NCBI GenBank assembly: GCA_900539505.1
Contig: UQCL01000049.1
Location: 1-15,861 of the forward strand
Length of the DNA: 15,861 bases
DNA from: an uncultured Campylobacter sp.
GTDB taxonomy: Bacteria; Campylobacterota; Campylobacteria; Campylobacterales; Campylobacteraceae
Direction: 5' to 3'
In this document: piece after piece, positions 1 through 6,623 of the stretch
Layout of the letters: every line of letters starts with the position of its first letter
Numbering within the stretch: position 1 is the first letter of the stretch
Program-made: the position numbers and the translations under genes
Notes under the pieces: model-generated
Databases searched by the model: none
Seen by the model: only the letters and a program-made list of their open reading frames with translations
Told to the model about the DNA's origin: nothing

Positions 1-33
1 GACTTCAAATCATTTGTGATTAAATTTTTATCT

Positions 34-150
34 GTATTGTGTGAGATTGATGCTAAACTCGTTAGCTTTTTTAATCATATCTTTTGGCTTCGTGCCGATT
101 GTAAGCATTACGCGCTGCGCTACTTCTTTTCCTCTGCTATTATTTCTCTT
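34..150 (-). other. Short in-frame continuation after the 2-TM gene
   Basis: Directly after the TAA stop of the upstream membrane-protein gene (151-153), the same minus-strand frame stays open for about 38 codons and closes with a TAA. The residues read like ordinary protein (…VMLTIGTKPKDMIKKANEF…, basic and helix-prone), and an internal Met could start a peptide of about 26 residues, but I see no ribosome binding site. It could be a remnant of a longer C-terminus cut by a nonsense mutation, a readthrough extension, or chance. An open frame of this length is not rare by chance. No function is claimed. Confidence 0.2.
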
Positions 151-561
151 TTAAAGCTTGCTCATATCTTTAAGTCCTTTATGTAAGAGCCTTGTTTTGT
201 TTAGCAAGTATTGCAGCTCTACATCCCTATATCTGTCATAAAGTTCATTTGAGTCATTTTGTCTATAAAGAATAACGACTATTGAGGAAAACAAAATAGC
301 AAAAGATTCGCTGTGCGCGCTTTCTTTTATAAAGCTAAACAAAAGCGCAAAACATATAACGTATTTAACGATCGCACAAGCTATAAACCAAAAGCCTGAC
401 ATACTATAAAAGAATATGTGCTCTGCTTTCCTGAATGCTTCATTGTATAGATCTATCTTTTTATCAATATCGTTTTCTTTAAGTTCATTTTCCGCCGGTA
501 TGAGCCACTTGTCTATCTCTTTAAATTTCTTATTTAAATACCAAGTTCGTAATAATGACAT
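151..561 (-). CDS. Small two-TM membrane protein of unknown function
   Basis: The encoded protein has 136 residues. A charged, helix-prone N-terminal region (about 1-48) precedes a long hydrophobic stretch at about 50-78 and a second at about 86-99. A charged helical tail rich in Arg, Tyr and Leu follows (about 100-136). I chose the ATG at 561 because an AAAAGGG Shine-Dalgarno-like sequence lies just upstream. The same frame opens earlier at a TTG (603), which has no such site. The gene follows the DUF3137 gene by 51 AT-rich bases on the same strand and is visibly AT-richer than the rest of the window, which may mean recent acquisition. The soluble helix, two-TM, soluble helix plan recalls SLATT-type membrane effectors, but I see no diagnostic motif, so this is only a structural analogy. 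I do not recognise the family. Confidence 0.7.
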   Translation of the reverse strand: MSLLRTWYLNKKFKEIDKWLIPAENELKENDIDKKIDLYNEAFRKAEHIFFYSMSGFWFIACAIVKYVICFALLFSFIKESAHSESFAILFSSIVVILYRQNDSNELYDRYRDVELQYLLNKTRLLHKGLKDMSKL

Positions 562-612
562 TTTAAGCCCTTTTAATAATATATTAAATTTTATTAAAAA
601 CAAACTTTAAAT

Positions 613-1653
613 TTAATCTTGCCAGATATTTTCGTTTAATTTCAGACTTTTTACGATGGAGAGAAAGAATAGAAGCTGGTGCTTGATAGACGCGGCGGGA
701 TCGAAACTAAGTACGCTGCGATCTACGCTAGGCTCGAAGCTATCGTATCCCGTGCGGATGAAAATATAGACGTTTCTACCAGAAAAGCTTAATCTGATTG
801 GTCCGCCGGCACCGCTTCTAAAGCGAAGCAAGCGCCGCATAAAGGCGGGCGTGAGGGCATACATTGCAGACACGGCATCGACGCTATATACGCTAAACGC
901 GGAGCTAAACTCGCTATCATCCATCACGATCTTCTTAAGTCCGCCAAGTGTTGGTCTCGCGCTGAGCGAAGGCAGGATCACGGTCACCGAGTTTATGCGC
1001 TTTTTAAATTCCGCGTAGAAAAATATCCCCCTGCTGCTACGTCGTTCGTCGGTGTGAGTCACGCAAACATCCGCAAAACTGAAAAATACTCCGTCATAGA
1101 CGCCGGAAATTTTATCTTCGCAATCAAAATAGCTTATGCCGTCCACAAATAGGCCGCTAGCGCGCAGATACGCCGGCCGAAACGAGCCCGAAATTTCGTA
1201 GCGATAACCTAGACTCGCGATATATGGCGCGATATAGCGGTGTTTAAAGGCGCGGACGAATTTTTTGGATCTGTTGTATTTGATCCGCTCCAGCGCGGCA
1301 TCCGCGATATTAAACAAAGAAAGGCAGATGGTTACGAGTGCGATGACGAAGCGCAAGGTATCATTCTCGCACATTTCTACGCCTTTGGCAAGCATCCACA
1401 GCAAGGTGCAAAAGATAAATACGCGCACTATATTTGCATCTTTATTCACTACTCTAAAAGAGATGCTGCCGCAGCTAAATATCACTATGATCCAGCAGAG
1501 GCCTACTGCTGCTTCTTGATCTCTAAAATTGAAAAATAGCCACAGCGCCGAGGCTAGCACCGCTAGTACTATTATCGAAAACGCCGTGCCTTTGCGCTGC
1601 TCTGCCTCTTCCAGGATGCCGAGTCTTAGTTTTTCCAGTTCGTTTGCGGTCAT
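613..1653 (-). CDS. DUF3137-family membrane protein
   Basis: The encoded protein has 346 residues. The N-terminal third is hydrophobic, with probable membrane segments at about 24-42, 48-67, 76-91 and 101-119. A soluble domain follows. Its pattern matches what I know of DUF3137: FRPAYLRASGLF at about 158-169, a conserved acidic DCEDKISG stretch at about 177-184, a GIFFYAEFKK strand at about 209-218, and FSVYS(V)DAVSAMYALTPAFM at about 253-272. The family's function is unknown; members are often membrane-anchored and can sit near LemA genes, but no LemA is seen here. The start at 1653 is preceded by a weak purine-rich AGAAAG site. The gene may be co-transcribed with the small 2-TM gene downstream. 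An inverted-repeat cluster separates it from purN, so it probably belongs to a different transcription unit. Confidence 0.72.
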   Translation of the reverse strand: MTANELEKLRLGILEEAEQRKGTAFSIIVLAVLASALWLFFNFRDQEAAVGLCWIIVIFSCGSISFRVVNKDANIVRVFIFCTLLWMLAKGVEMCENDTLRFVIALVTICLSLFNIADAALERIKYNRSKKFVRAFKHRYIAPYIASLGYRYEISGSFRPAYLRASGLFVDGISYFDCEDKISGVYDGVFFSFADVCVTHTDERRSSRGIFFYAEFKKRINSVTVILPSLSARPTLGGLKKIVMDDSEFSSAFSVYSVDAVSAMYALTPAFMRRLLRFRSGAGGPIRLSFSGRNVYIFIRTGYDSFEPSVDRSVLSFDPAASIKHQLLFFLSIVKSLKLNENIWQD

Positions 1654-1679
1654 CTTTCTCTTTCTAAATTTATCGAAGC

Positions 1680-1738
1680 AAATTTTAAAGCTTAGCCTCG
1701 AACCGCCCCTAAATTTAAAGAACTAAGCTTTAAAATTT
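1680..1738. repeat. Perfect 16-bp inverted repeat, 27-nt spacer
   Basis: The arm AAATTTTAAAGCTTAG at 1680-1695 is the exact reverse complement of 1723-1738. The spacer contains another AAATTTAAAG (1711-1720) that could compete for pairing. It lies between the end of purN and the start of the DUF3137 gene, in what would be the 5' leader of the latter. It could be part of the terminator region for the tig-purN run, a leader hairpin, or an operator. No clean T-tract follows it in the direction of transcription. Confidence 0.6.
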
Positions 1739-1741
1739 ATA

Positions 1742-1795
1742 AAATTCCGCGGAATTTCGCTCTTTAAATTTAGCGCGAATTTCTGCGCAAAATTT
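1742..1795 (-). terminator. Hairpin pair after purN, probable terminator
   Basis: Two further palindromes follow the purN stop. The arms 1766-1776 and 1785-1795 pair with one mismatch around an 8-nt loop and include GCGC/GCGC at the loop side. The 16-bp palindrome AAATTCCGCGGAATTT occupies 1742-1757. Reading with purN (minus strand), the second palindrome is followed by TATAAATTTT, a weak U-rich tail. This is the most likely end of the six-gene transcript, but neither hairpin is a textbook intrinsic terminator. Confidence 0.4.
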
Positions 1796-2372
1796 AGCTA
1801 CGGCACAAAATTTCTACGATCACCTGCGGCAATAGCTCATGCTCGATCTCGTGGATTTTGGCCTCATAAGCTTCAAGGCTCATTCCTGCGCTCTTTTCAA
1901 ACGCGCGCTGAGCGATGATCGCGCCGCCGTCAAGCTCCTCGCTGACCCAGTGTACGCTCACGCCGCCCACCTTCATATCGCTCTCAAAGCTCTGCTTTAT
2001 CGCGTGCGCGCCCTTAAAAAGCGGCAGCAGCGACGGGTGCAAATTTATCGCGCGAATCTGCCTCGTAAAAACGGGTGTGAGAATTCGCATAAAGCCCGCA
2101 AGCACGGTAAGCTCCGCGCCGCTTTTTTCGATCTCGCGCACGAGTGCGGCATCGAACTCCTCGCGGCTAGCAAAATCTTTGTGATTTAGGATCACGCTTT
2201 TAAGCCCGAATTTTGCGGCCTTTGCTATGCCTCCCGCATCCGCTTTGTTGCTTAGCGTTAGCGCAACTTCGATCTTGGTTTCGCCAAAAGTTTTGCCGTG
2301 CAGCTTCTGCAAGATCGCCTCCAAATTTGAGCCGCTGCCGCTAAAAAGCACGGCGAGCTTTTTCACAACCAT
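1794..2372 (-). CDS. purN: Phosphoribosylglycinamide formyltransferase (GART)
   Basis: The 192-residue product transfers the formyl group of 10-formyl-tetrahydrofolate to GAR in cytosolic de novo purine synthesis. Visible motifs are the phosphate-binding loop SGSGSNL (11-17), LAGFMRIL (91-98), and NLHPSLLP (110-117) with the catalytic pair Asn110 and His112. His141 (VHWV) and Asp148 in ELDGG complete the active site. These match E. coli PurN Asn106, His108, His137 and Asp144. Length is typical. The first 10 bases overlap the end of nnr. A strong GGAGGT precedes the ATG by 4 nt; a GTG two codons in (Val3) would have a spacing of about 10 nt and is an equally possible start. It is the last gene of the compact tig-purN run. 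Confidence 0.95.
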   Translation of the reverse strand: MVVKKLAVLFSGSGSNLEAILQKLHGKTFGETKIEVALTLSNKADAGGIAKAAKFGLKSVILNHKDFASREEFDAALVREIEKSGAELTVLAGFMRILTPVFTRQIRAINLHPSLLPLFKGAHAIKQSFESDMKVGGVSVHWVSEELDGGAIIAQRAFEKSAGMSLEAYEAKIHEIEHELLPQVIVEILCRS

Positions 2373-4009
2373 TTTACCTCCTCGATGAGATCGAGCGGAT
2401 TTAGCGCGTAGGAGTTTTTGGCGAAGGCTCGCGCGGCGAGTGCGTGGGCTAGGACGCCGCAGATTGAGGCTTGTAGAGGCGAGTAGTTTTGTGCGAGTAG
2501 CCCGCCGATGAGCCCTGCGAGCACGTCGCCGCTGCCGCCCTTTGCGAGCGCGGCGCTGCCCTTGTCGCAGACGTAGATGACGCCAGCTTGGGCGATGAGC
2601 GTGTTTGCGCCCTTTAGCACGAGCACGCCGCTAAATTTTTCACTCCACGCCCGCGCAAGCTCGAAGCGCCGCTCTTGCAGCTCGCTCACGCTAAGATCTG
2701 CGATGCCCGCGATCTTTAAAAGCGAGCAAAACTCCTTCGGATGGGGCGTTATGATTAAATTTGAATTGGCGTTTAGCAGGCTTAAAATTTCACGCTCGTA
2801 GCACAGATCGGCGTCGATGACGCAGCTTTTGTCCCGCAGTGCGGCAAGATCGATCTTCTGCTCCCCGAGACCACAACCACAGACTACGACCCGCGCGTGC
2901 TCAAATGAGCTTTTTTGCATCAAAATCGGGCTTAAATTTAACGGCTCATCGCTAACGACGCTAACTAGCCCGCTGCCTATCGCGTGAGCCGCTAGGGCTG
3001 CCATCTGCGCCGCTCCGCTCATCTGCCCGCTTACTACGTAGGTGTGCCCGAAATCGCCCTTGTTGGTGTTTTGTTTCCTGCGTAGTGGCAGCTTCAAATC
3101 GCTTTTTTGAAGCAGGAAATATTCGCTCCCCCTTTCAAAATTTGAGCGCGAAATTCCAAGATTTGCGACCTTGATTTGCCCTACGCAATCCTTTGCCGCG
3201 TCCGAAAACAGTGCGAGCTTCAGCGCGCCCATCGCGATCGTCAAATCCGCGCAAAATGCACCGCCTAAAATGCGCCCGCTCTTATCGATGCCGCTTGGGA
3301 TATCAACTGCGATTCTTAGGGATTTTGCGCTGTTTGCGAGAGATAAAATTTCGCAAATTTCAGAGCTTAAGGCTTTGTTTAAACCGCTGCCGAAAATCCC
3401 GTCGATTATGCAATCTGCGTTTGTAATCTCATCGCGCAGGATGCTTAGCTTGCCGCATTCGCTGCCTAGATTGCTGCATTCGTCGCCGCGCGCCACGATC
3501 TCAAATTTAGCGCTCGTAAATTTCGCGCTTAATTTATCGCCGTCACACGAAATGTCTGCACCGCTTAGGCTTTCGAGCTCGCGCCGCGGCTCGCTTGCGC
3601 CAGTGCCTTTTAAAGAGGAGCCGCCTACGCTTTTATGCGCGCAAGCATCCTTGCTAGACGCGCCCTCTACGTGCTCACAAGCGTCTTTAGCGCTCGCGAT
3701 ATTGATAAACTTAACGCCTGCAGCCTGTGCCGCATCCGCTTGAAATTTGCCCGCCGCGCTTCTATTTTGAAGCACGCAAAGCGCAGTGCAGCTAAAATCG
3801 CCGCTTAGCTTTCGCAGCGCCGCCAGCGCGTCCGCGCCGTTATTTCCGCCGCCGCAGAGCGCTAAAACGCGCGAACCCTTTTTGAGCCGCTTTCTGATCT
3901 CGCTCTCGATCCTGCCAGCGGCGTTTTCCATTAAAATTTGCTCGCCAAGTCCAAATTTTGCGCTCGCTCGCGCGTCGAGCTCCTCCGTGCTAAAGAAAAT
4001 TTTTTTCAA
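2363..4009 (-). CDS. nnr: Bifunctional NAD(P)HX epimerase/dehydratase
   Basis: The 548-residue product repairs hydrated NADH and NADPH. The N-terminal YjeF-type epimerase domain spans about 1-290 with LMENA (26-30), GGGNNGAD (53-60), DGIFGSGL (203-210) and VDIPSGID (235-242). The C-terminal ADP/ATP-dependent dehydratase domain of ribokinase-like fold starts near 305 and shows KGDFGHTYVVSG (317-328), TPHPKEF (421-427), VLKGANT (464-470) and AKGGSGDVLAG (489-499) with the expected catalytic Asp495. The start is TTG (4009-4007), overlapping the comM TGA as TTGA. AAGGAG sits six bases upstream inside the comM end, so translational coupling is likely. An extra segment at about 104-192 interrupts the epimerase domain. 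It is rich in Ser, Ala and Gly, has five cysteines, and carries an imperfect tandem repeat beginning KDACEHVEGASS then KDACAHKSVGGSS. Confidence 0.93.
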   Translation of the reverse strand: MKKIFFSTEELDARASAKFGLGEQILMENAAGRIESEIRKRLKKGSRVLALCGGGNNGADALAALRKLSGDFSCTALCVLQNRSAAGKFQADAAQAAGVKFINIASAKDACEHVEGASSKDACAHKSVGGSSLKGTGASEPRRELESLSGADISCDGDKLSAKFTSAKFEIVARGDECSNLGSECGKLSILRDEITNADCIIDGIFGSGLNKALSSEICEILSLANSAKSLRIAVDIPSGIDKSGRILGGAFCADLTIAMGALKLALFSDAAKDCVGQIKVANLGISRSNFERGSEYFLLQKSDLKLPLRRKQNTNKGDFGHTYVVSGQMSGAAQMAALAAHAIGSGLVSVVSDEPLNLSPILMQKSSFEHARVVVCGCGLGEQKIDLAALRDKSCVIDADLCYEREILSLLNANSNLIITPHPKEFCSLLKIAGIADLSVSELQERRFELARAWSEKFSGVLVLKGANTLIAQAGVIYVCDKGSAALAKGGSGDVLAGLIGGLLAQNYSPLQASICGVLAHALAARAFAKNSYALNPLDLIEEVKWL

Positions 4010-5523
4010 ATTTCGCTCCTTATGCGAAAGCTAAGAGCCTCCAAAATATGCGCCTTGGCGATGATCTCCGCGCCTGCTAGATCGGCGATCGTGCGCGCGA
4101 GCTTTAGCGTCTTATTTACGCCGCGCTGCGAAAGATCGTAGCGGGTGATCGCCGTTTGCAAAACCTCTCGCGCAGCGCTTTCGCAGACACAAAATTTTTC
4201 GGTGTCCTCGTCGCGCAGCTTTGCGTTTAGCTCGCTCTGTCCGCGAGCCTTTTGCGCGCGAAACGCCCGCAGCACGGTATCTGCCATCTCCTCACTGCAA
4301 ACGTCGCTTCTGTCGTCCGCGCCGGTTTCATCCATCGCGACGTATATGTCGATGCGATCGAGCAGTGGCGCGGAGATCGTGTTTTTGTAGCGCCTGATGT
4401 CGTTTAACGAGCAGGTGCAGGTGAGGTTTTTGGAGAATAGATTTCCGCACGGGCAGGGGTTTTGCGCAGCGACGAAGATAAATTTCGTTTGGTATTCGAC
4501 CTTGGAATTTACGCGTGAAATCAAAATTCTATTATCCTCCAGCGGTTCGCGCAGGCTTTCTAAAATTTGCTTGCCGAAGTGCGGCAGCTCGTCGAAAAAC
4601 AGCTCGCCGCCGTTTGCAAGCGCGACCTCGCCGATCTTTGCACCGCTACTGCCGCCGCCGAAAATCGAGCTGCGCGTGCTGGTGTGGTGCGGCGAGCGGA
4701 AGGGGCGCAGTGCGCTAAAATCGACGTCTTTGTTATTTAGCGACTCGTATGCGCACGAGAGTAGCACTTCGCCCAGGCTCTGCGGCGGTAGAATTCTGGC
4801 TATCCGCTTTGCGCACATACTTTTGCCGCAGCCGGGGCTGCCCTCAAAGAGGATGTTGTGCATGCCGCACGCAGCGATCAGGCTCGCGCGCTTGGCGCGC
4901 TTTTGTCCTTTTACGTCTTTGAAATCGAGCGAAAAATCGCGATTGGGGACGTAAGCTTGCCCGTCAATCTCCACGACATTTTTAAAAAGCGGATGGGTTT
5001 CTCGCATGAGCCTACTTGCGGCGAACTCTTCATCTAAAAAAAATCTGACTGCATCGCTTAGGCTATCCACCGCATAGACGTCGTAGTTTGGGATCGTGCA
5101 GGCCTTTAGCGCAATGCTTTGCGGCACTAAAATTTTAGCGTGCTTCACCTTCGTGCTTAAAAAAAGCAGGATAGAAAAGAGGTTCGCCGTGCTCTTTAGG
5201 CTGCCGTCTAAACCGAGCTCACCGAAGACGAAGAAATCGCCGTCAATGCGCTCTTTTTGCAGCGCGATGAGAAGCGCGATCGCAAGATCGAAGTGCGAGC
5301 CGTTTTTGGGCGTGTCGGAGGGGGAGAGATTTATGATGATTTTGGACGCGGGAAATTTAAAATTTAAGCTCACAAGCGCCGCTTTTACGCGACTTTCGCT
5401 CTCTTTTATCGTAGCGCCTGCAAGGCCTACGATATTAAATCCCGGCAGCCCCCGCACGAATGTCGACTCGACCTCTACGGGGATCAGAGCATCCGTGAAG
5501 GCAGCGCATTTTAGGGATTTCAT
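4006..5523 (-). CDS. comM: YifB/ComM-family Mg-chelatase-like AAA+ ATPase
   Basis: The product has 505 residues, the usual length for the family. An N-terminal Lon-protease-like fold region (about 1-165; e.g. VEVESTFVRGLPGFNIVGL at 17-34) precedes the AAA+ domain. Walker A is GSPGCGKS (228-235) and Walker B is GELFFDE (306-312). A CxC…CxC set follows (Cys357, 359, 369, 371), then the SAPLLDRIDI motif (384-393). The C-terminal region is the helical chelatase-associated part with LSQRGVNKTLKLARTIADL. Characterised ComM proteins are hexameric helicases that help integrate DNA during natural transformation; that role here is inferred. The ATG overlaps the def stop as ATGA, and only a weak A-rich site precedes it, which suggests coupling to def translation. 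Confidence 0.92.
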   Translation of the reverse strand: MKSLKCAAFTDALIPVEVESTFVRGLPGFNIVGLAGATIKESESRVKAALVSLNFKFPASKIIINLSPSDTPKNGSHFDLAIALLIALQKERIDGDFFVFGELGLDGSLKSTANLFSILLFLSTKVKHAKILVPQSIALKACTIPNYDVYAVDSLSDAVRFFLDEEFAASRLMRETHPLFKNVVEIDGQAYVPNRDFSLDFKDVKGQKRAKRASLIAACGMHNILFEGSPGCGKSMCAKRIARILPPQSLGEVLLSCAYESLNNKDVDFSALRPFRSPHHTSTRSSIFGGGSSGAKIGEVALANGGELFFDELPHFGKQILESLREPLEDNRILISRVNSKVEYQTKFIFVAAQNPCPCGNLFSKNLTCTCSLNDIRRYKNTISAPLLDRIDIYVAMDETGADDRSDVCSEEMADTVLRAFRAQKARGQSELNAKLRDEDTEKFCVCESAAREVLQTAITRYDLSQRGVNKTLKLARTIADLAGAEIIAKAHILEALSFRIRSEI

Positions 5524-6038
5524 TTCGATTTTTCTTTTAGGCTTTTTTTAAATTCTTTATCAAATTTTTTGCGTTTGTTGTATCCGATGCGCTCGATAAA
5601 AAGATGTCCGTCGAGGTGATCCATCTCGTGCTGGATACAGACGGCTAGCAGTTCGCTAGCGTCCATTTGGCGAGTATTGCCGGCGCGATCTTGAAACTGC
5701 ACCGTGATAAACTCGGCGCGCGTGACGTCCTCGTAAAAGCCAGGCACCGACAGGCAGCCCTCCTGAAATACGACCTCACCTTCCTTTTTTAAAATTTGCG
5801 GATTGATGATCTCGATGAGGTCTTTTTTGTCTTGGATTTTTTCCTCATTGGCTAAATTTATAATCAAAGCGCGCACGGGCCTGCCCACCTGGATGGCGGC
5901 AAGGCCTATGCCGTTTTTTGCGATCATCGTCTCGTACATATCGTCCAAAAGCTCGCCCAGCGCCGCGTCGAATTTCACGACCTCGGTCGATCTTTGATAA
6001 AGCTTTTTATTCGGATAGGTAAGGACGTCCAGGATCAT
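5520..6038 (-). CDS. def: Peptide deformylase
   Basis: The 172-residue product removes the formyl group from nascent proteins at the ribosome. All three signature motifs are intact: GIGLAAIQVG (43-52), EGCLSVPG (93-100) with metal ligand Cys95, and QHEMDHLDG (136-144) with His137, catalytic Glu138 and His141. The C-terminal tail is lysine-rich, as expected for a protein working near ribosomal RNA. The ATG follows the clpP TAG stop with no gap, and the gene overlaps comM by 4 nt. Its position behind tig and clpP groups functions that act on new polypeptide chains. Confidence 0.97.
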   Translation of the reverse strand: MILDVLTYPNKKLYQRSTEVVKFDAALGELLDDMYETMIAKNGIGLAAIQVGRPVRALIINLANEEKIQDKKDLIEIINPQILKKEGEVVFQEGCLSVPGFYEDVTRAEFITVQFQDRAGNTRQMDASELLAVCIQHEMDHLDGHLFIERIGYNKRKKFDKEFKKSLKEKSK

Positions 6039-6623
6039 CTATTTAAAGCTCTTTTGAAGTACTTGATCGATCAGTCCGTATTGCACGGCATCCTCGGCGC
6101 TCATAAAAAAGTCGCGATCGGTGTCCTTTTCGACCTGCGCGAGATCTTTGCCGGAATTTTGCGAAAGGATGCCATTTAAAATTTCTTTCATTCGTAAAAT
6201 TTCTTTAGCTTGGATCTCGATATCGGTAGCCTGGCCTTGCGCGCCGCCGAGGGGCTGGTGGATCATAATGCGCGAATTTGGCAGCGCGTAGCGTTTACCT
6301 TTGGCGCCGCAGCTTAGCAAAAACGCCCCCATCGATGCCGCTTGACCGATACAGATCGTGCTAACGTCCGGTTTGATGTAATTCATCGTGTCATAAATAC
6401 TAAATCCGCTCGTAACCACGCCGCCCGGGGAGTTGATGTATAGATAGATATCTTTATCGGGATCCTCCGCCTCCAAAAACAGAAGTTGCGCGACGATCGA
6501 GCTTGCCACCGCGTCGTCAATCTCGCCGCTAAGCATTACGATACGGTCTTTTAGTAGCCTCGAGTAGATATCGTAGCTGCGCTCTCCGCGGCCGGTCTGC
6601 TCTATAACGTAAGGAATCACCAT
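6039..6623 (-). CDS. clpP: ATP-dependent Clp protease proteolytic subunit
   Basis: The 194-residue product is the serine peptidase that forms the tetradecameric barrel used by ClpA/ClpX unfoldases. The catalytic triad is visible as Ser97 in QAASMGAF, His122 in IMIHQPLGG and Asp171 in TDRDFFMS, the same numbering as mature E. coli ClpP. The oxyanion-region motif SPGG is at 65-68. The short N-terminus (MVIPYVIEQTGRGERSYDIYSRL) shows little or no propeptide. Its ATG overlaps the tig stop by one base (TAATG). It is the second gene of the run, an arrangement (tig next to clpP) common in bacteria, though clpX is not adjacent here. Confidence 0.97.
   Translation of the reverse strand: MVIPYVIEQTGRGERSYDIYSRLLKDRIVMLSGEIDDAVASSIVAQLLFLEAEDPDKDIYLYINSPGGVVTSGFSIYDTMNYIKPDVSTICIGQAASMGAFLLSCGAKGKRYALPNSRIMIHQPLGGAQGQATDIEIQAKEILRMKEILNGILSQNSGKDLAQVEKDTDRDFFMSAEDAVQYGLIDQVLQKSFK

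Noticed and set aside
3171..3743. Long plus-strand open frame of 190 codons opposite nnr
   Set aside because: It lies wholly antisense to well-conserved nnr, has Ser/Ala/Pro-rich shadow composition, no ribosome binding site and no recognisable domain.
4397..4954. Plus-strand open frame of 185 codons opposite comM
   Set aside because: It is the antisense shadow of the AAA+ domain of comM; its composition mirrors the complementary codons.
5096..5551. Plus-strand open frame of 151 codons opposite the comM N-terminus
   Set aside because: Antisense shadow crossing the comM/def junction, with no start signal or domain.
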